Positions 25,807-36,756 of a stretch of DNA of 64,000 nt are shown here, in pieces. Source of the DNA: Rhynchosporium graminicola (lineage: Eukaryota > Ascomycota > Leotiomycetes > Helotiales > Ploettnerulaceae). Location of the stretch: the NCBI GenBank assembly GCA_900074885.1, contig FJUW01000024.1, positions 186,001-250,000 of the forward strand, in the 5' to 3' direction. The translations under genes and the position numbers were made by a program. The notes below the pieces were generated by a model. That model did no database searches, was not told the DNA's origin, and saw only the letters and a program-made list of their open reading frames with translations. Positions within the stretch are counted from its first letter, which is position 1. Each line of letters opens with the position of its first letter.

Positions 25807-28743
25807 GATGTGCTGTCGGGTTAAGTATACTTGATACCGAAGAAGAATGAGTTGAATCGAGGCAGGCAGTGAGATATTCCAAGATGAGTTAAGCAGGCGT
25901 GGAGTTTCCTTAACTCAGATTGAACGAGGATCTTTGTGTTACCAAGTGAGAATGACGGTGAACCCCTAATCTCCCTTTCATAAATCACTTTTCCCTCTTC
26001 CGTGCCAACAGCTTTCCGTATTTAAAGTGGTACTGCACCTCGGAACCAGAGGGTCGGTAATGGCTATCGGGTCTCAATACGGATGGCGCAGGTTGTTTCT
26101 TTACTTTTCCCCACCTCGTACGACGTGAGATGAGGGAGGAGGCTCATACATGAGTGACCCCATGTTGGGTGCGGGAGTCTCCGATTCCTGAAGACGAGGT
26201 TATGTTCCCTTGTTGGCCAACACGGCAGCATCCGTGCAGGCAATGTGCCTGGGCCATTCGCCGATCCGGGAATTCGTGAGGTCAAGTCTTTCGAATTTAC
26301 ATCAGCAAGGCTGAATTTGCACAGTGCGCCTAATATACAATATTTGAATTGCTTGCGGATGGCTTTCGCTTCCAAACAGATTCAGACATAAATAGTGATG
26401 AAGCGCCGGAGGGATCGATACCAGAAAGCAAAGCACATGGTCTGCGCAATTTTCCCGAATTTTCCAAGCTTTGCCGACTCCGTCTTTCCACGTATTCGGG
26501 CCGCGCCCGAATACGGTATTCCAAAAGAGTTGATCTGTCCCGATCCACTCCCAAATCTGATTTGGCCAAGATGATTAGAATTTGATCAATATTATGAGGT
26601 TGACTAAACTCTACGTTTTTTTGCCTAGTATTTAATCATGATAAATTTTTAAGTCACAAAGGGAGACTTCTAATAGTGTAGATACAACTCCCGTGTAACT
26701 CCTGTAGTTAATTGCACAAACACTGTCTTTTCGATACTCTAGGATACTCAAACTTCAGCAGCGCCTTCCTCTTTCTTCCTGGCAAAGGGGTGGAAGAACT
26801 TCCCAGCAAAGCAGTAGTACTAGCACCTCTTCTAGTTCAACTTTCCCTCAGCCTCTGGTCCCAGATCTGGGAGTGCATAATCGCATCCTCTGTATAGAGT
26901 TACTGATATTTCTAATAGTAAAAGAAGTCATAGTATAGGTAGGGATGGTAAAACTAGGTGAAAGAGGAAGGTAGGGGTAGGAATAGAAATTTGATTACCT
27001 CCGTATGTAGTGAGTGCGTTTTTAATTTTGATTATAAGCTTAACCTCATCATCAAGAATAATGGAGTTAGAATTGTAACTGTACTACTAGCCAGTATATT
27101 GGTTTTTAAAGTCCGCCCCCTCTTACTCCTTTTTTATCCCTGCAATCACTACTTAAGTATCAAATTATTGAAGATTGCTTATACTAACCCAAATTTTTCA
27201 AATTTTGATTAATTATGCTAGTTTGATTAAACTAAGAAGATATTGGTCAAATCAGTAATGATTTTTGTCAATTCGGCATTTAGTGAGTGAATCGGGATAG
27301 ATCCCATCCGTGTCTTGGACGAGTATCCCGACGGAGACGTGCCCGGCCGTAACCTCCTTGTCGTTCCCCAAATTCAGTCAGGCCAACATCGCCGAGATTT
27401 TTTTGTTCCTGCGAAAGCGTTTTTCCATAGTTACAAAGCGTCGCAACACACAACAACTTTAAATAGCTTCAACACCAATTGATACGGGTACGTACAAAAG
27501 CCAGGGCCCGAAGCTTACGGCCGTGCTATCGATTGCGATCCGATATCACTAGGTACGATCAGGGCACTGACTATCACACCCCTCGTGGAATGCAGGATCT
27601 TTTCCTTGAGGCGAAAAAGAAGGAGGTGAGGAAGAGGAAAAGTTAAGCGAAATAAAAATAGGGAAGTCGTTGGGTTTCAAAATCTAAGACCACTGGTTGG
27701 CTACCATGGATCTTTCACGGCACGATTTCCAAGGCCGGGTCCTCAGAACTCCAGTTTGCTAGAGACGTCGTTGGAATTTGCCAGTTTGCAGGGTCCGTTT
27801 GCTTTCGGTAATGCATGAAATCCCGGGAGCTTGGTTGAGTGGAAATTGGCAACCATGCTTGGCGAGTTGTACAGTACTGACATGACCGGCAAGAATGTGA
27901 GACGCGTCCGCGGCGGCCCAATGACTGCTCATTTTTGTGAAGCACTGTTCCTCCACGGAAAGGGCAGGAGATGATCTTAGCGGAGGTTGCATCCGGGTTT
28001 GCTATGGTCATATTACCTGAAGAAAAGATCATCTCCTTGTCAACCGTGATTCTACCTGTACCGCAGTATATTGAGTCTTAATTAAGTTGATAGTCGACGA
28101 AGAATCAACTCGAGATCTTCTCGAGATCCGTTACAGAAGGTACAGCACTTAACTTTGAGACAGAGGGAAATGGTGTTTCAATTATGCAATCACGACGGAT
28201 CCATTTTGAAGAGCCTGAATGCTGAGATTGATTTGTAGTAGTTCGGGATCTGGGCAATGAAGCAGGCTTCAATATACCTTCAACGGCTGTGGCGAGCTTA
28301 GCAGGTGAGGGGGGCGAAGCTGCCAAAACGCGTGTGCAGCGGACATTCGATGGTTGTGAGCTGTCATATTCCAAGACAGGGGACTGATGCTTATCCAATC
28401 CACCGGACCACGATACTTTCGAAGATTAGCATGTTTGCTCATTGCGAGTGAGCAGGTTGGGAAGTCTAGTCAATTGCCAATACATTTTTAATTGGAATCT
28501 CCATGATATTAGGCCTGCCACTCTGCTTGTCGATCTGAAAAAATTCAAATGTGATAACGGACACAACAAAATACAGAAGTCGATTTGTACTTAGCATTCC
28601 ACTCCATCAGATCTCCCATCAGATATCCGCTTCTTAGATTTGGAGCCTGTGGATCTGAATGTAGAGCGGAGATTGGACGATCTTCAACTTATAAAATCTT
28701 TCTCAGTGAGGGGTAAGTGTTGAAATCTGGTCTTAAATGCATT
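25807..28743. other. gene-poor, partly AT-rich region
   Basis: No gene could be supported. About 26580-27290 is strongly AT-rich, as expected for RIP-affected or heterochromatic fungal DNA. ORFs at 27715-28032 and 28105-28398 on the minus strand are open but unrecognised. A near-perfect palindrome sits at 26491-26515. Confidence 0.5.
26491..26515. repeat. 11-bp-arm palindrome
   Basis: Arms CGTATTCGGGC and GCCCGAATACG flank a 3-nt centre (CGC). The GC-rich perfect arms stand out from surrounding sequence. It could be a binding site for a dimeric factor or a small hairpin. No neighbouring gene explains it. Confidence 0.7.
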
Positions 28744-28982
28744 CGAGGCGAATCCAATTCTTCACCGGCGAAGCAAGACCTCGCGTAACCACCTACTAAC
28801 GTAGACAGTTATAGCTTTTAAAAGACGCATCGATATCAAAGTCACGGAAATATATTTAAATATTACAGAATATTATCATAAGTCAAGGTCAAAGTCGTGT
28901 AATCATTTGATTACCTTTCCTTGGCGAAAGAATACAAATTTCCATAAAGCTTCGCCGAAGATGCAAAATCTGCCTAGCCTCG
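28744..28982. mobile_element. MITE-like inverted-repeat element, copy 3
   Basis: Starts CGAGGCGAATCCAATTC..CCGGCGAAG and ends TTCGCCGAAG..CTAGCCTCG, giving inverted termini of the same type and about the same total length (239 bp) as copies 1 and 2. The interior is more diverged and could be in the opposite orientation. Only the termini are clearly alike, so family membership is less certain than for copy 2. Confidence 0.5.
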
Positions 28983-29259
28983 ATTTTAATGCTCAATCCC
29001 CTTACTATAGATATAATATGGGATTTGAGGTATCTTAATTTAACCGGTGGTACCCGTATTTAATATTTATACCTTCTAAATTCATATCATCTGGCTATGG
29101 ACCGAAAGTAAAGTATCTGTGTATGGACTCAGTAGCGATTACTTTTCTATATACATATATACATAACAGGATTTCTACGCAATTTCTCTACGATAGTGTC
29201 TTATCCTCAGCAGAGTTATCGTAGAAAAGCTCCGAATAGGATATACTAGACTAGTAGTC
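28983..29259. other. AT-rich spacer between two MITE-like copies
   Basis: Short stop-rich DNA with no ORF. It contains TATA-type runs near 29150-29170. Confidence 0.5.
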
Positions 29260-29479
29260 TGAGGCTAAGGAAATTCGTCTCCGGCGAAACGATTTTATAA
29301 GCTTGTTGCAGGTTTATCTGTGATTGTAACTTATATTAAAGTTATCAAAAGCTTATGTAAGTATGAAATACTACTTATATAATGTTGTGAGATATATTAA
29401 TGATTTTAATACCGAATTGTAATAGTCAATTGTACCTAGCAGGTCTCCACTTCGCCGAAGACGAATTTCTTTCGCCTCG
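29260..29479. mobile_element. MITE-like inverted-repeat element, copy 2
   Basis: The left terminus GAGGCTAAGGAAATTCGTCT is mirrored by the right terminus, which on the other strand reads GAGGCGAAAGAAATTCGTCT, followed by CGGCGAA on both sides. About 220 bp with an AT-rich centre and no ORF. The centre aligns by eye with copy 1 through TTATATAATGT and a CTAGCAGGT or TTAGCAGGT block. Confidence 0.7.
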
Positions 29480-30175
29480 ATTGTATGATCGTTGATTCAT
29501 TCGTCATGAAAGAGTTGGCTGAGATGGAAGGACACGACCAGGCAGTATTTACTAATGTTTTAATACGTTGATGGATCGTCCTCGTAGGATCGTGGTTTCT
29601 AACGCAGCCGATGGAGCAGTGCAGGAGCTGGGGTCTATCATGAACACTCACGAGACGAGAATTGGTACCCATATTCGACACCATAGGTGTCTGAATTGGT
29701 TGCCAGTTCATACATTTCGCCTGGTTCATGAGTACACTTTGACTCTCCTCCCAAGATGATATTGTTGTGTCAAGCACGTGATCTCGGTTAATTGCTCGGA
29801 ATTTCCTATGGCTACCCGAAGCTTTCTATTTCGAATCAAACTTCGGGTGCCATCATTTCGAGATATATTCTGTTTACTGATCACACTGCGATTCGACTTG
29901 CTACTCAACTCTCGCGACTGGAGCTTTCAAGACGTTACTTACTATTCACGTGAAAATGTGCTCGGCGGCGATAAGCATTCTGGTGCTGAGAAATCCCCAG
30001 TCTACCCCACCAAAATTCATGACATAGCCAGCGCTACGTCCCCTATCCTTCCCTCCACCCCTCATCTCCATTATTTCAGAGCTGGCACTTTCCAGCTATT
30101 TCTCGACTACAACAGCTTGCAGGTATTTCCACCTCTAAGTCTTTCAATTGACCACGTCCTACATATATCTACGCA
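29480..30175. other. intergenic region upstream of the Nudix gene
   Basis: Contains the promoter of the gene at 30176. Pyrimidine-rich stretches near 30035-30070 and TACATATATCTACG just before the ATG are plausible promoter/leader features. No gene seen. Confidence 0.55.
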
Positions 30176-31487
30176 ATGCCCCCTCAACCCAACCTTCCAG
30201 ATCCCGCGCATCACGACGTGGACTCAATGCTAAGCAGGAAATTCGGGCGCGAAGTCGCCAACTACTTCTCGGGGAGTCCTCTGAACCGCGTATCCTTCCT
30301 CCGAGCCAACTACGACTTTATCACGAAAGCTTTAGTGCACCCCAGCACCTCCTTCCTGCTCTTCAACGATCTAGCACCTCTGGCAAAAGATCCTACGCAG
30401 TTAGCGTATGTGGCGCATAAGGATGTGAAGCCGTTGATTGGGGAGAATCCGTTTGAGAAATCTGAGGAGGAAATGATTAAGGAATATAATTCTGCCGTTA
30501 CGTTGCCGCTTGTTCTGTTTCTAGGCATAGATGAGAAAAAGAAGGACGGCTTCGAACATGGGCTATACAAGGGGAAACCCTACTTCGCAGTCGATGTCAC
30601 ACCGAGGGGTTCAGTAGAGAAGCAGGCGCATGGAGTGATTGAGGCTGTTAAAGCGAGTGGCCAGAAATTCATTGAGGGTCGTATGCATATGACTTTGAAT
30701 GCTCCCGAAGGTAGGTATCTACATGCAATGGTCGAGAAGTTCACACAAAACTAACAACACATCAGCTGCTATTTACGCTCACGCACGAGCACTTCTAGAT
30801 TGGAATGCTCGGAATCCCTTCTGTGGAGGCTGCGGTCAACCAACCATGTCCGTCAACGCAGGAACCAAGCGAGTCTGTCCACCAACCGACATGTCCTCTC
30901 TGCCAACCGCCCAAGGAGGAGCCACATCCGTGCTATCAACACCTCGTGAGCGACTCGCTTGCGTGACCCGGAAAGGAGTCTCAAATCTCTGTTTCCCACG
31001 CACAGACCCAACAGTTATCATGGCTGTAGTAAGCCACGATGCCAAGCGTGTGCTTCTCGGTCGTCAGAAACGCTGGCCTCCATACTGGTACAGCACTTTG
31101 GCCGGATTTTGTGAGCCTGCTGAGTCAGTGGAAGAGGCTGTGCGGAGAGAAGTCTGGGAAGAATCTGGCGTAAAACTTGGACGTGTTGTGATTCATTCTA
31201 CGCAGCCATGGCCGTATCCTGCTAATCTTATGATTGGTGCTATTGGACAGGCTTTGCCGGACGGAGAGCAAATTCACTTGGAGCATGATCCTGAATTAGA
31301 AGACGCGAAGTGGGTTGAGATGGATGAAATTAGACAGGCGTTGAAGGTTGGCACAAGTGGATTGGGTGAGGATGCTGGGGAGGGATATGTTGAGGGTGGT
31401 TTAAGACTTCCTCCTCGAACGGCTATTGCGAATCAACTGCTTCAAGCTGTTGTTGGTGGGTTCTTGTGGGAGACACCAAAGATCTGA
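30176..31487 (+). CDS. NPY1: NADH pyrophosphatase, Nudix family (Npy1/NUDT12-type)
   Basis: Two exons (30176-30710, 30766-31487) with a 55-bp intron (CTAAC branch site) encode 418 aa. The N-terminal 180 residues match the NADH-pyrophosphatase N-terminal domain. A zinc-ribbon-like region follows (NPFCGGCGQPT, later SNLCFPRTDPTVIM). The Nudix box at about residue 250 is perfect: G-x5-E-x7-REVWEESGV within GFCEPAESVEEAVRREVWEE. The downstream EHDPELEDAKW motif and QPWPYPANLMIG are typical of NADH-specific members, and the C-terminus RTAIANQLL fits. The enzyme hydrolyses NAD(P)H to NMNH plus AMP; yeast Npy1 is peroxisomal. No clear C-terminal PTS1 is seen here (the end is TPKI). The start ATG lies at the head of a conserved N-terminus. 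The gene is intact. Confidence 0.95.
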
Positions 31488-32045
31488 GGGTAGGGAGATT
31501 AGAAGCAGAAGACAAGACTTGTAAATATCTAGATATAGAAATGACATGATGTAAGTTTAGGTGACGACATAGCTGATGTATCAAACATCACGGGTTTTGA
31601 CCTCCGTTGATCATGCGGCAACCTCGAGAGCTTCGAAGGCAGTTTTGAGTGAAGAATACTCCCAATCAAGGATACTAGATCAGTATGTTTATGATCTCGG
31701 CAAAGCAGAAGCAATCAAGATGCCGAGTCCTGCTTCCGTTCGAAGTGCCACTCAGTAATCCAGACCGAAGTTCTTCCTCTAGCTCACGTCAACGACATCA
31801 TACCTCTAGCCTACAAAACACGCTTCGGGCCGTCTCATGATACTTCGATCCATCAGCACCCGTTTCCGCACATACCTCCAAGTCTACAAATTCATACAAG
31901 AACGACCCCGAGAAACAGAAATCGAGAATTCAATTCGAAGACTTGTCTTTGTTTTTTTTCCCGATCTAGTATAACATCACGTTTCACACCACCTACTCTT
32001 AAGTACAACCTACCTGAGCTGACAATAATACACAAACAACTCAAA
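31488..32045. other. intergenic region
   Basis: Nudix 3' flank and decarboxylase promoter; a T run near 31950 and TACTCTTAAGTACA near 31993-32006 are the only notable elements. No gene seen. Confidence 0.55.
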
Positions 32046-32879
32046 ATGCCAGGCGCAACACACGCAACCACGCTCGAAAAAGATATTCCTCAGTTCGACA
32101 AGGACATCAAAGATGTCCATCTGATGTACGACTACGACGCCAAAGACGCTTCTGGCAACCCCGAGAAATGGAGATATGAAATGTACTCCACCTTTTCTTC
32201 AAACACTTCAACTTTCCCAAAACACTCCCACCGAGCCCCCTTCTCAGACATTCCAATCTATTTCTTTTTTCAAAACTTTCTGAATTGTCGTATGTTCCTT
32301 ATGTAATTAAGATGCTAACAAGAATGTGAAAAGGTGGTTCTTCTCATCCAACCGCATCGTCTATAAAATCCACGGCGGTCCTATGGCTGGCCGAACCAAT
32401 TTCCAGACAGCCAGCTATCAATGCATACGTCCCGGCGAGCTATGGCAGTGTAACTGGCTAGAAGGTACTTACTTACTTATCTCCCCCCTACTTGCTACAC
32501 GCAAGTGCACCACACGTCCTTCCTTTCCCAAATTATCCCTTCCCATCTGAACCGAACATCGATCATATATCCCTGTACTTACTTACTAACATTGAATCTT
32601 TCCCCCTTTTTAGAAACAGGAACAATCTGCTCCTTAGTCTATGATATCCCTCAGAAACGCATCACGACTCTCCTCGGCTTCAGCCAAGGGCATTGGGAGA
32701 ACCCCGAAGCCGCGCATGGGGATAAGAGGGATCCGGAGGACTTGAAGCGATGGAGGGGTTTGGCGAAGGACGGGTGTCAGACGGATAGATTCATGTTGAA
32801 TGAGCAGGCGGAGATCGTGGAGTGTTTCAAAGGAAAAGGCGAGTTAGAACCAATTACGGGGGACGAGGAGACGATTTGA
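32046..32879 (+). CDS. phenolic acid decarboxylase (PAD family)
   Basis: Three exons (32046-32182, 32334-32464, 32614-32879) encode 177 aa. Both introns are about 150 bp, longer than most in this window. The fold core of PAD is visible: DVHLMYDYDA near residue 25, the paired WRYEMWFFSSNRIVYKIHGG strand block across the first intron, GRTNFQTASYQ, LWQCNWLEETGTICSLVYD across the second intron, and RITTLLGFSQGHW. These correspond to the bacterial PadC beta-barrel with its ligand-binding Tyr/Arg/Glu region. Family members decarboxylate ferulic and p-coumaric acid to vinyl phenols, a detoxification route useful to plant-associated fungi. Length is in the normal 160-180 aa range. There is no signal peptide, so it is cytosolic. 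Confidence 0.9.
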
Positions 32880-33097
32880 GGGGGGTGTTTATAGAGGAAG
32901 GATTGTAAGAGAATGGCAAGCATGTAAGAAAGTTTAGATGGTTTAATTATCGTACAATTTTGGTATTTGATTTCTGACCTGTCTTTTACATCGTCTCACT
33001 CACCAAATGACTCCCTGAGCCTGACCTAGACGCCTTGCACCACATACCGCCCATGCAAATGACCCTTTCCACACGCCAGCACCCAAATCCAAGTCCA

Positions 33098-35691
33098 TCA
33101 ATTGTCCTCTTCCATAGCCAATTTCTTCTTCGCATTTTCTCTCTGCAGCTTCCTAAAGAAAGGATTACTCTCCTTCGGTTTCTTCAACTCCCTATTCTTA
33201 CTCTTATTCATCTCCACATACGCCATATCCTGGCCGCCCGCCAGCTCGCTCAAAGTTCCCGCAGTTCTCCTCGCACCAGCCTTCTTCCGACCCTTCTTCG
33301 CAACACCCTTCGTACCTTGTTTATCAACATGATGGAAGAGATCATCGCCGTCGTCGTAGTCGTACTTAGACTCATCGGTCTCGTTATGGATCATGACGTT
33401 TTGGAGGAGCTCGCGACGCTCGATAGCAGTTGTAAATGCGAGTTCCGGAAGGGACTCGATGCCTTGGAGATGCGTAATCACTTTAAATGCGTAGCCTTGG
33501 TCGACTAGAAAGGCTTGGCGTTTGGAGGAGTAGACCATTTCGAGTGTATCTTTGGAGACGAGGGAGTAGAAGAATGCGTTGAATCCTTCATCGTTCCTAC
33601 GCTTGGCTCGAAGGATACGACCTAAGCGTTGAGCCTCTTGACGCCGAGAACCGAAATGTGAAGAGATTTGAATGAGACAGGTAGCTTCCGGGAGATCGAG
33701 AGATGTATCTCCGATTTTCGACAGGAATAGTGTATTGATGTTCTCGTTATGTTGAAAATTCTCAAGGATACGGAGTCGCTCGGCGTTGCCAGTTTCTCCA
33801 TAAATGAAGACCTTGTTGAGCTTCTGAGCATACATCTTCAAGGCGTACACATTATCAGAGAATACAATGATTTTGTCTCCACGTTTCTCGTGATAGTCGA
33901 TAAGGAATTGACAAGCCTGGAACTTCCGGGGATTCATAATCCAGAGCAGAGACTTGTTCTTGCTCGACTGTTTGAGATATTCCGAGTAAAATTCTGTGGT
34001 CATCGGGCACCAGACTTCGGCGCATTGAACTCTGGCAATGTGACCCTGCTCTGCCAGCTCCATCCAATTGGCCTCATATAGCTTGGGACCGATAAGAAAA
34101 TTCAAATCACTGATCTTGTCATCCTCACGAAGTAAAGTAGCCGTTAGACCCAGCTTCGAATGAGTCTTGATGATAGAAGTCACTCGTCTGAACATGTGAG
34201 CTGGGGCAACATGCACCTCGTCAAGAATCATCAGACCCCATTCTCTCTTGGTCAGGAAGTCCATCATCTTCTGTGAATCGTATGAACGTTTACCCTTCTG
34301 CGCCACCATATTGTATGTCGTGACAATGATACCAGTGTTTCCTGAGAACTTGTCCTTATTGTCCGAAGTGAAGACGGCGACATCATTTGGATTAATATTC
34401 GACCATTTCAGAAATTCCTGTCTCCACTGAACTACAGACATGGAACTGGTGCACAGAACAATGACGCCTTTCTTGATGGTGCAAGCTGCGGTAATCCCAA
34501 CCAAGGTCTTGCCAGCACCACAAGGTAAAACAATCAAACCACTTTTGGCTCTACCATTTCCGAACATCTTACTCAAGCTCTTTTCTTGGTAGTCTCGGAT
34601 CTGGGCAGTGGGCCTTAAGTCGATATCAAGTGTTGCATTTGCCTCATCGTTTCTGAAATCGTACTCCTCGAGAACCGGTAATCCAAGTTCCAAGCAGCGC
34701 TTCTGAATGGTTTCTACACCGTCGTCGGCAATTTCGAAAGCATGGACTGCATCAAGCTCCTCCTCATCGTCGTCTTCATTCAAAGTAGCAAATATATCCT
34801 CCTGGTCTGCATTCTCTCCATCTTGGGGTTTCTTAGTTTGATCCGTAGTTTGGTTTACACCGGCAGCATTCTTCGTGCCAGGAATGACCAGCGCTCCCAT
34901 CTTCGGGGCAGATGTTGTAGTCAATTCTTCTGTTCCCTGGACTCGGAGTGGGCCAATCACTTCGTCTCTCAGTAAACGCTGTAACATTTCCGGATCCGTA
35001 CTTTCCACGTAATGCTTGGTGTTCTTCAACACCAACTTGACCTTTCCATAGCTGGTTGTACAGCCTAGGATATATTCACGAATTTCCTGAGGGACGGGCA
35101 CCTTCGAAAGCCTATTCAGCACATTGATAATATCGTTCGGTGTCATTCCCACTGAGACAGCAGCGTACAGACTATGTGGTGTCAATTTATATTCGTGCAA
35201 GTATTGAGGCCGCGATAGAGGTTCCGCCACTGTGGTCAAGAAATCTTGCGCTTGAGCTGCTAGAGGCGAGAAACTCTCACAGATGATGCGCCCTTTCAAA
35301 GGATCGATCCATAGTGGACGATTGTCATGATCTGGCTTCAGTGACAAGTATGAGAAATCGGTGTTGCCGCCATCGAACCGATAACTGGCAGAATCCCGTC
35401 CCTGAGTAGTAGCGCTCTTCTTATGGTATTTCGCAACCGTGAGATTCGACTTCGCATTTTTCACTATCTCCGTCTCCTCTTCCGTTTCATCTGATTCTTC
35501 AGCAGAAACATAATTGTCGCTGTTGCCGCCGTCGTCTATGCTGCGTGGAGTGGCTGGACCAGGAGTTGAAGAGGCTGATTCTTTTCCTGTTTTGTTACTG
35601 CCCTTGACACCTGAGAGGTTGTTAGTGAGCACAATTAGATGAGTAGCAATTAAAAGCGCATACTGGATACAGCTTTCCTCTTTGGAGGCAT
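33098..35691 (-). CDS. SSL2: TFIIH DNA translocase/helicase XPB (Ssl2/Rad25)
   Basis: Two exons on the minus strand: a 28-bp first exon (35691-35664, MPPKRKAVS) and a long one (35610-33098), joined over a 53-bp intron; 846 aa in total. It shows the acidic N-terminal region, the damage-recognition-like domain and complete SF2 helicase motifs: Walker A LPCGAGKT, motif II DEVH ([14 protein letters not shown]), motif [12 protein letters not shown] including the RED motif, and motif [13 protein letters not shown]. The C-terminal basic tail [17 protein letters not shown] is typical. XPB is the translocase of TFIIH that opens promoters for RNA polymerase II and acts in nucleotide-excision repair; it is essential. 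It shares a 282-bp divergent promoter with the CHY zinc-finger gene. Confidence 0.97.
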
Positions 35692-35973
35692 CTTGACGTT
35701 CTGCCTGCAGATGATGCCGCAAAGTGTCCAGGAGATGAACAAAGGTCGTGAAGAGTCAGGATGGGAAGCGAGGTTATATCTCGAATGCAAGGCTGACAGT
35801 TGGTGTCACTTTCGCGCTAGTGGTCCGCGGCCGCGTAAATTGGTTTCGGTGATCGCGTGAATATTTTGGTGAAGCAAATGGAATGGATGTAAATGTTGGA
35901 ACGAGTATTCGAACAGAGTCTCTAGATAAACTTTCTGAACTTATATCTGTCAACATCAAAGAAAATCCAAACC
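35692..35973. promoter_or_regulatory. divergent promoter between SSL2 and CHY zinc-finger gene
   Basis: A 282-bp spacer between two start codons facing away from each other. It contains GCGGCCGCG near 35825 and TTGGTGAAGC near 35868. The compact layout suggests shared control of two housekeeping genes. No single site is convincing enough to name. Confidence 0.55.
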
Positions 35974-36490
35974 ATGTGGTGAGTCTCCCATTCATTCCAG
36001 AGACAGATCCCAATGTTAATTAGTGTAGTAAACACATTCTCAACGCCCAGGTCTCTATACGATCACCTTGCTGTAAGCCCATTCTTTTGCTGAAACGTAC
36101 ATTTCTCTGATTGTCACAGGTCGAAAGTGGTTCGATTGCGCCGAATGTCATGCAGAAAGCCAAAGCCACCCTCTTCTTCAACAAACAGAAATGGTAATCC
36201 CCTTATGACCCCTCCACCAGCGATAACTTCTAAAACCCACCCAGACATTCGCCTGTAAAAAATGCAAAAAGGTCTTCCGCAAAGACGCCCAAGAATTCGA
36301 GGAGAGCGACGAGTACTGTCCGCACTGCGACAACCACTTTGTGTTGGAAGCAGTCACACCCAAGGCGAGGTTAGAGGTCGAGGGGGAGGATGTGAGAGTT
36401 GACAATAGGATGCTGAAAGATGAGCGCATGAGGGGAGAGGAATTGAGAACAATCTTTGATGTCAAGGAGGCGCCGAATAAACTGGGTTAG
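35974..36490 (+). CDS. CHY-type zinc-finger protein
   Basis: Four exons: 35974-35978 (only ATGTG), 36029-36072, 36120-36193, 36245-36490; 122 aa. The product starts MCKHILNAQVSIRSPCC and continues RKWFDCAECHAE, then FACKKCKKVFRK and DEYCPHCDNHFV. These Cys/His pairs make the zinc-binding core of the CHY family (yeast Hot13-related and RCHY1-type proteins). The 5-nt first coding exon is required to supply the Met and the first two bases of the first Cys codon; without it the conserved N-terminus is lost. Introns are 47-51 bp with canonical ends. Relatives act in redox and zinc handling of small Tim proteins or in ubiquitin ligases; a RING domain is absent here. Function in this fungus is inferred only. 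Confidence 0.9.
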
Positions 36491-36756
36491 GGGCATTCTG
36501 CGGTGGGGAGAACTTGGGGTTTGATTTAGCGGCATGGGAGTTGGGAATGGGCATGGTGTTTTAAGATTTATGAAATGGAGGAATGGATAAAAAAAAAGCA
36601 CTTAATACTCTGACGTAGGAATCTTCCCGTTGCATAGGATACGAAACAGCTTGAATGGTCACAAATGAACGTGTGGAAGTTTGGCAAAGGTCATCATCGC
36701 TCATTTGCTATTGTACAATGGCTCTAGAGATAGTGCAAGCTTGGTCAAATCCCCTC

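Noticed and set aside
28105..28398. A 97-codon minus-strand ORF with Ser/Pro/Thr-rich sequence
   Set aside because: No homology recognised, no neighbours, and it lies in a gene-poor AT-mixed block; open by chance is as likely.
26580..29480. AT-rich DNA as a mitochondrial insertion or centromere
   Set aside because: No mitochondrial gene is recognisable, and the AT-rich part is too short and mixed. RIP-affected repeats fit better.
33035..33508. A 157-codon + ORF over the SSL2 3' end
   Set aside because: Shadow of the helicase C-terminus.
35888..35978. An upstream ATG and open stretch (MDVNVGTSIRTE..) as the CHY-gene start
   Set aside because: It can be spliced in frame, but it replaces the conserved MCKHILNAQ start, which is obtained exactly with the 5-nt exon.
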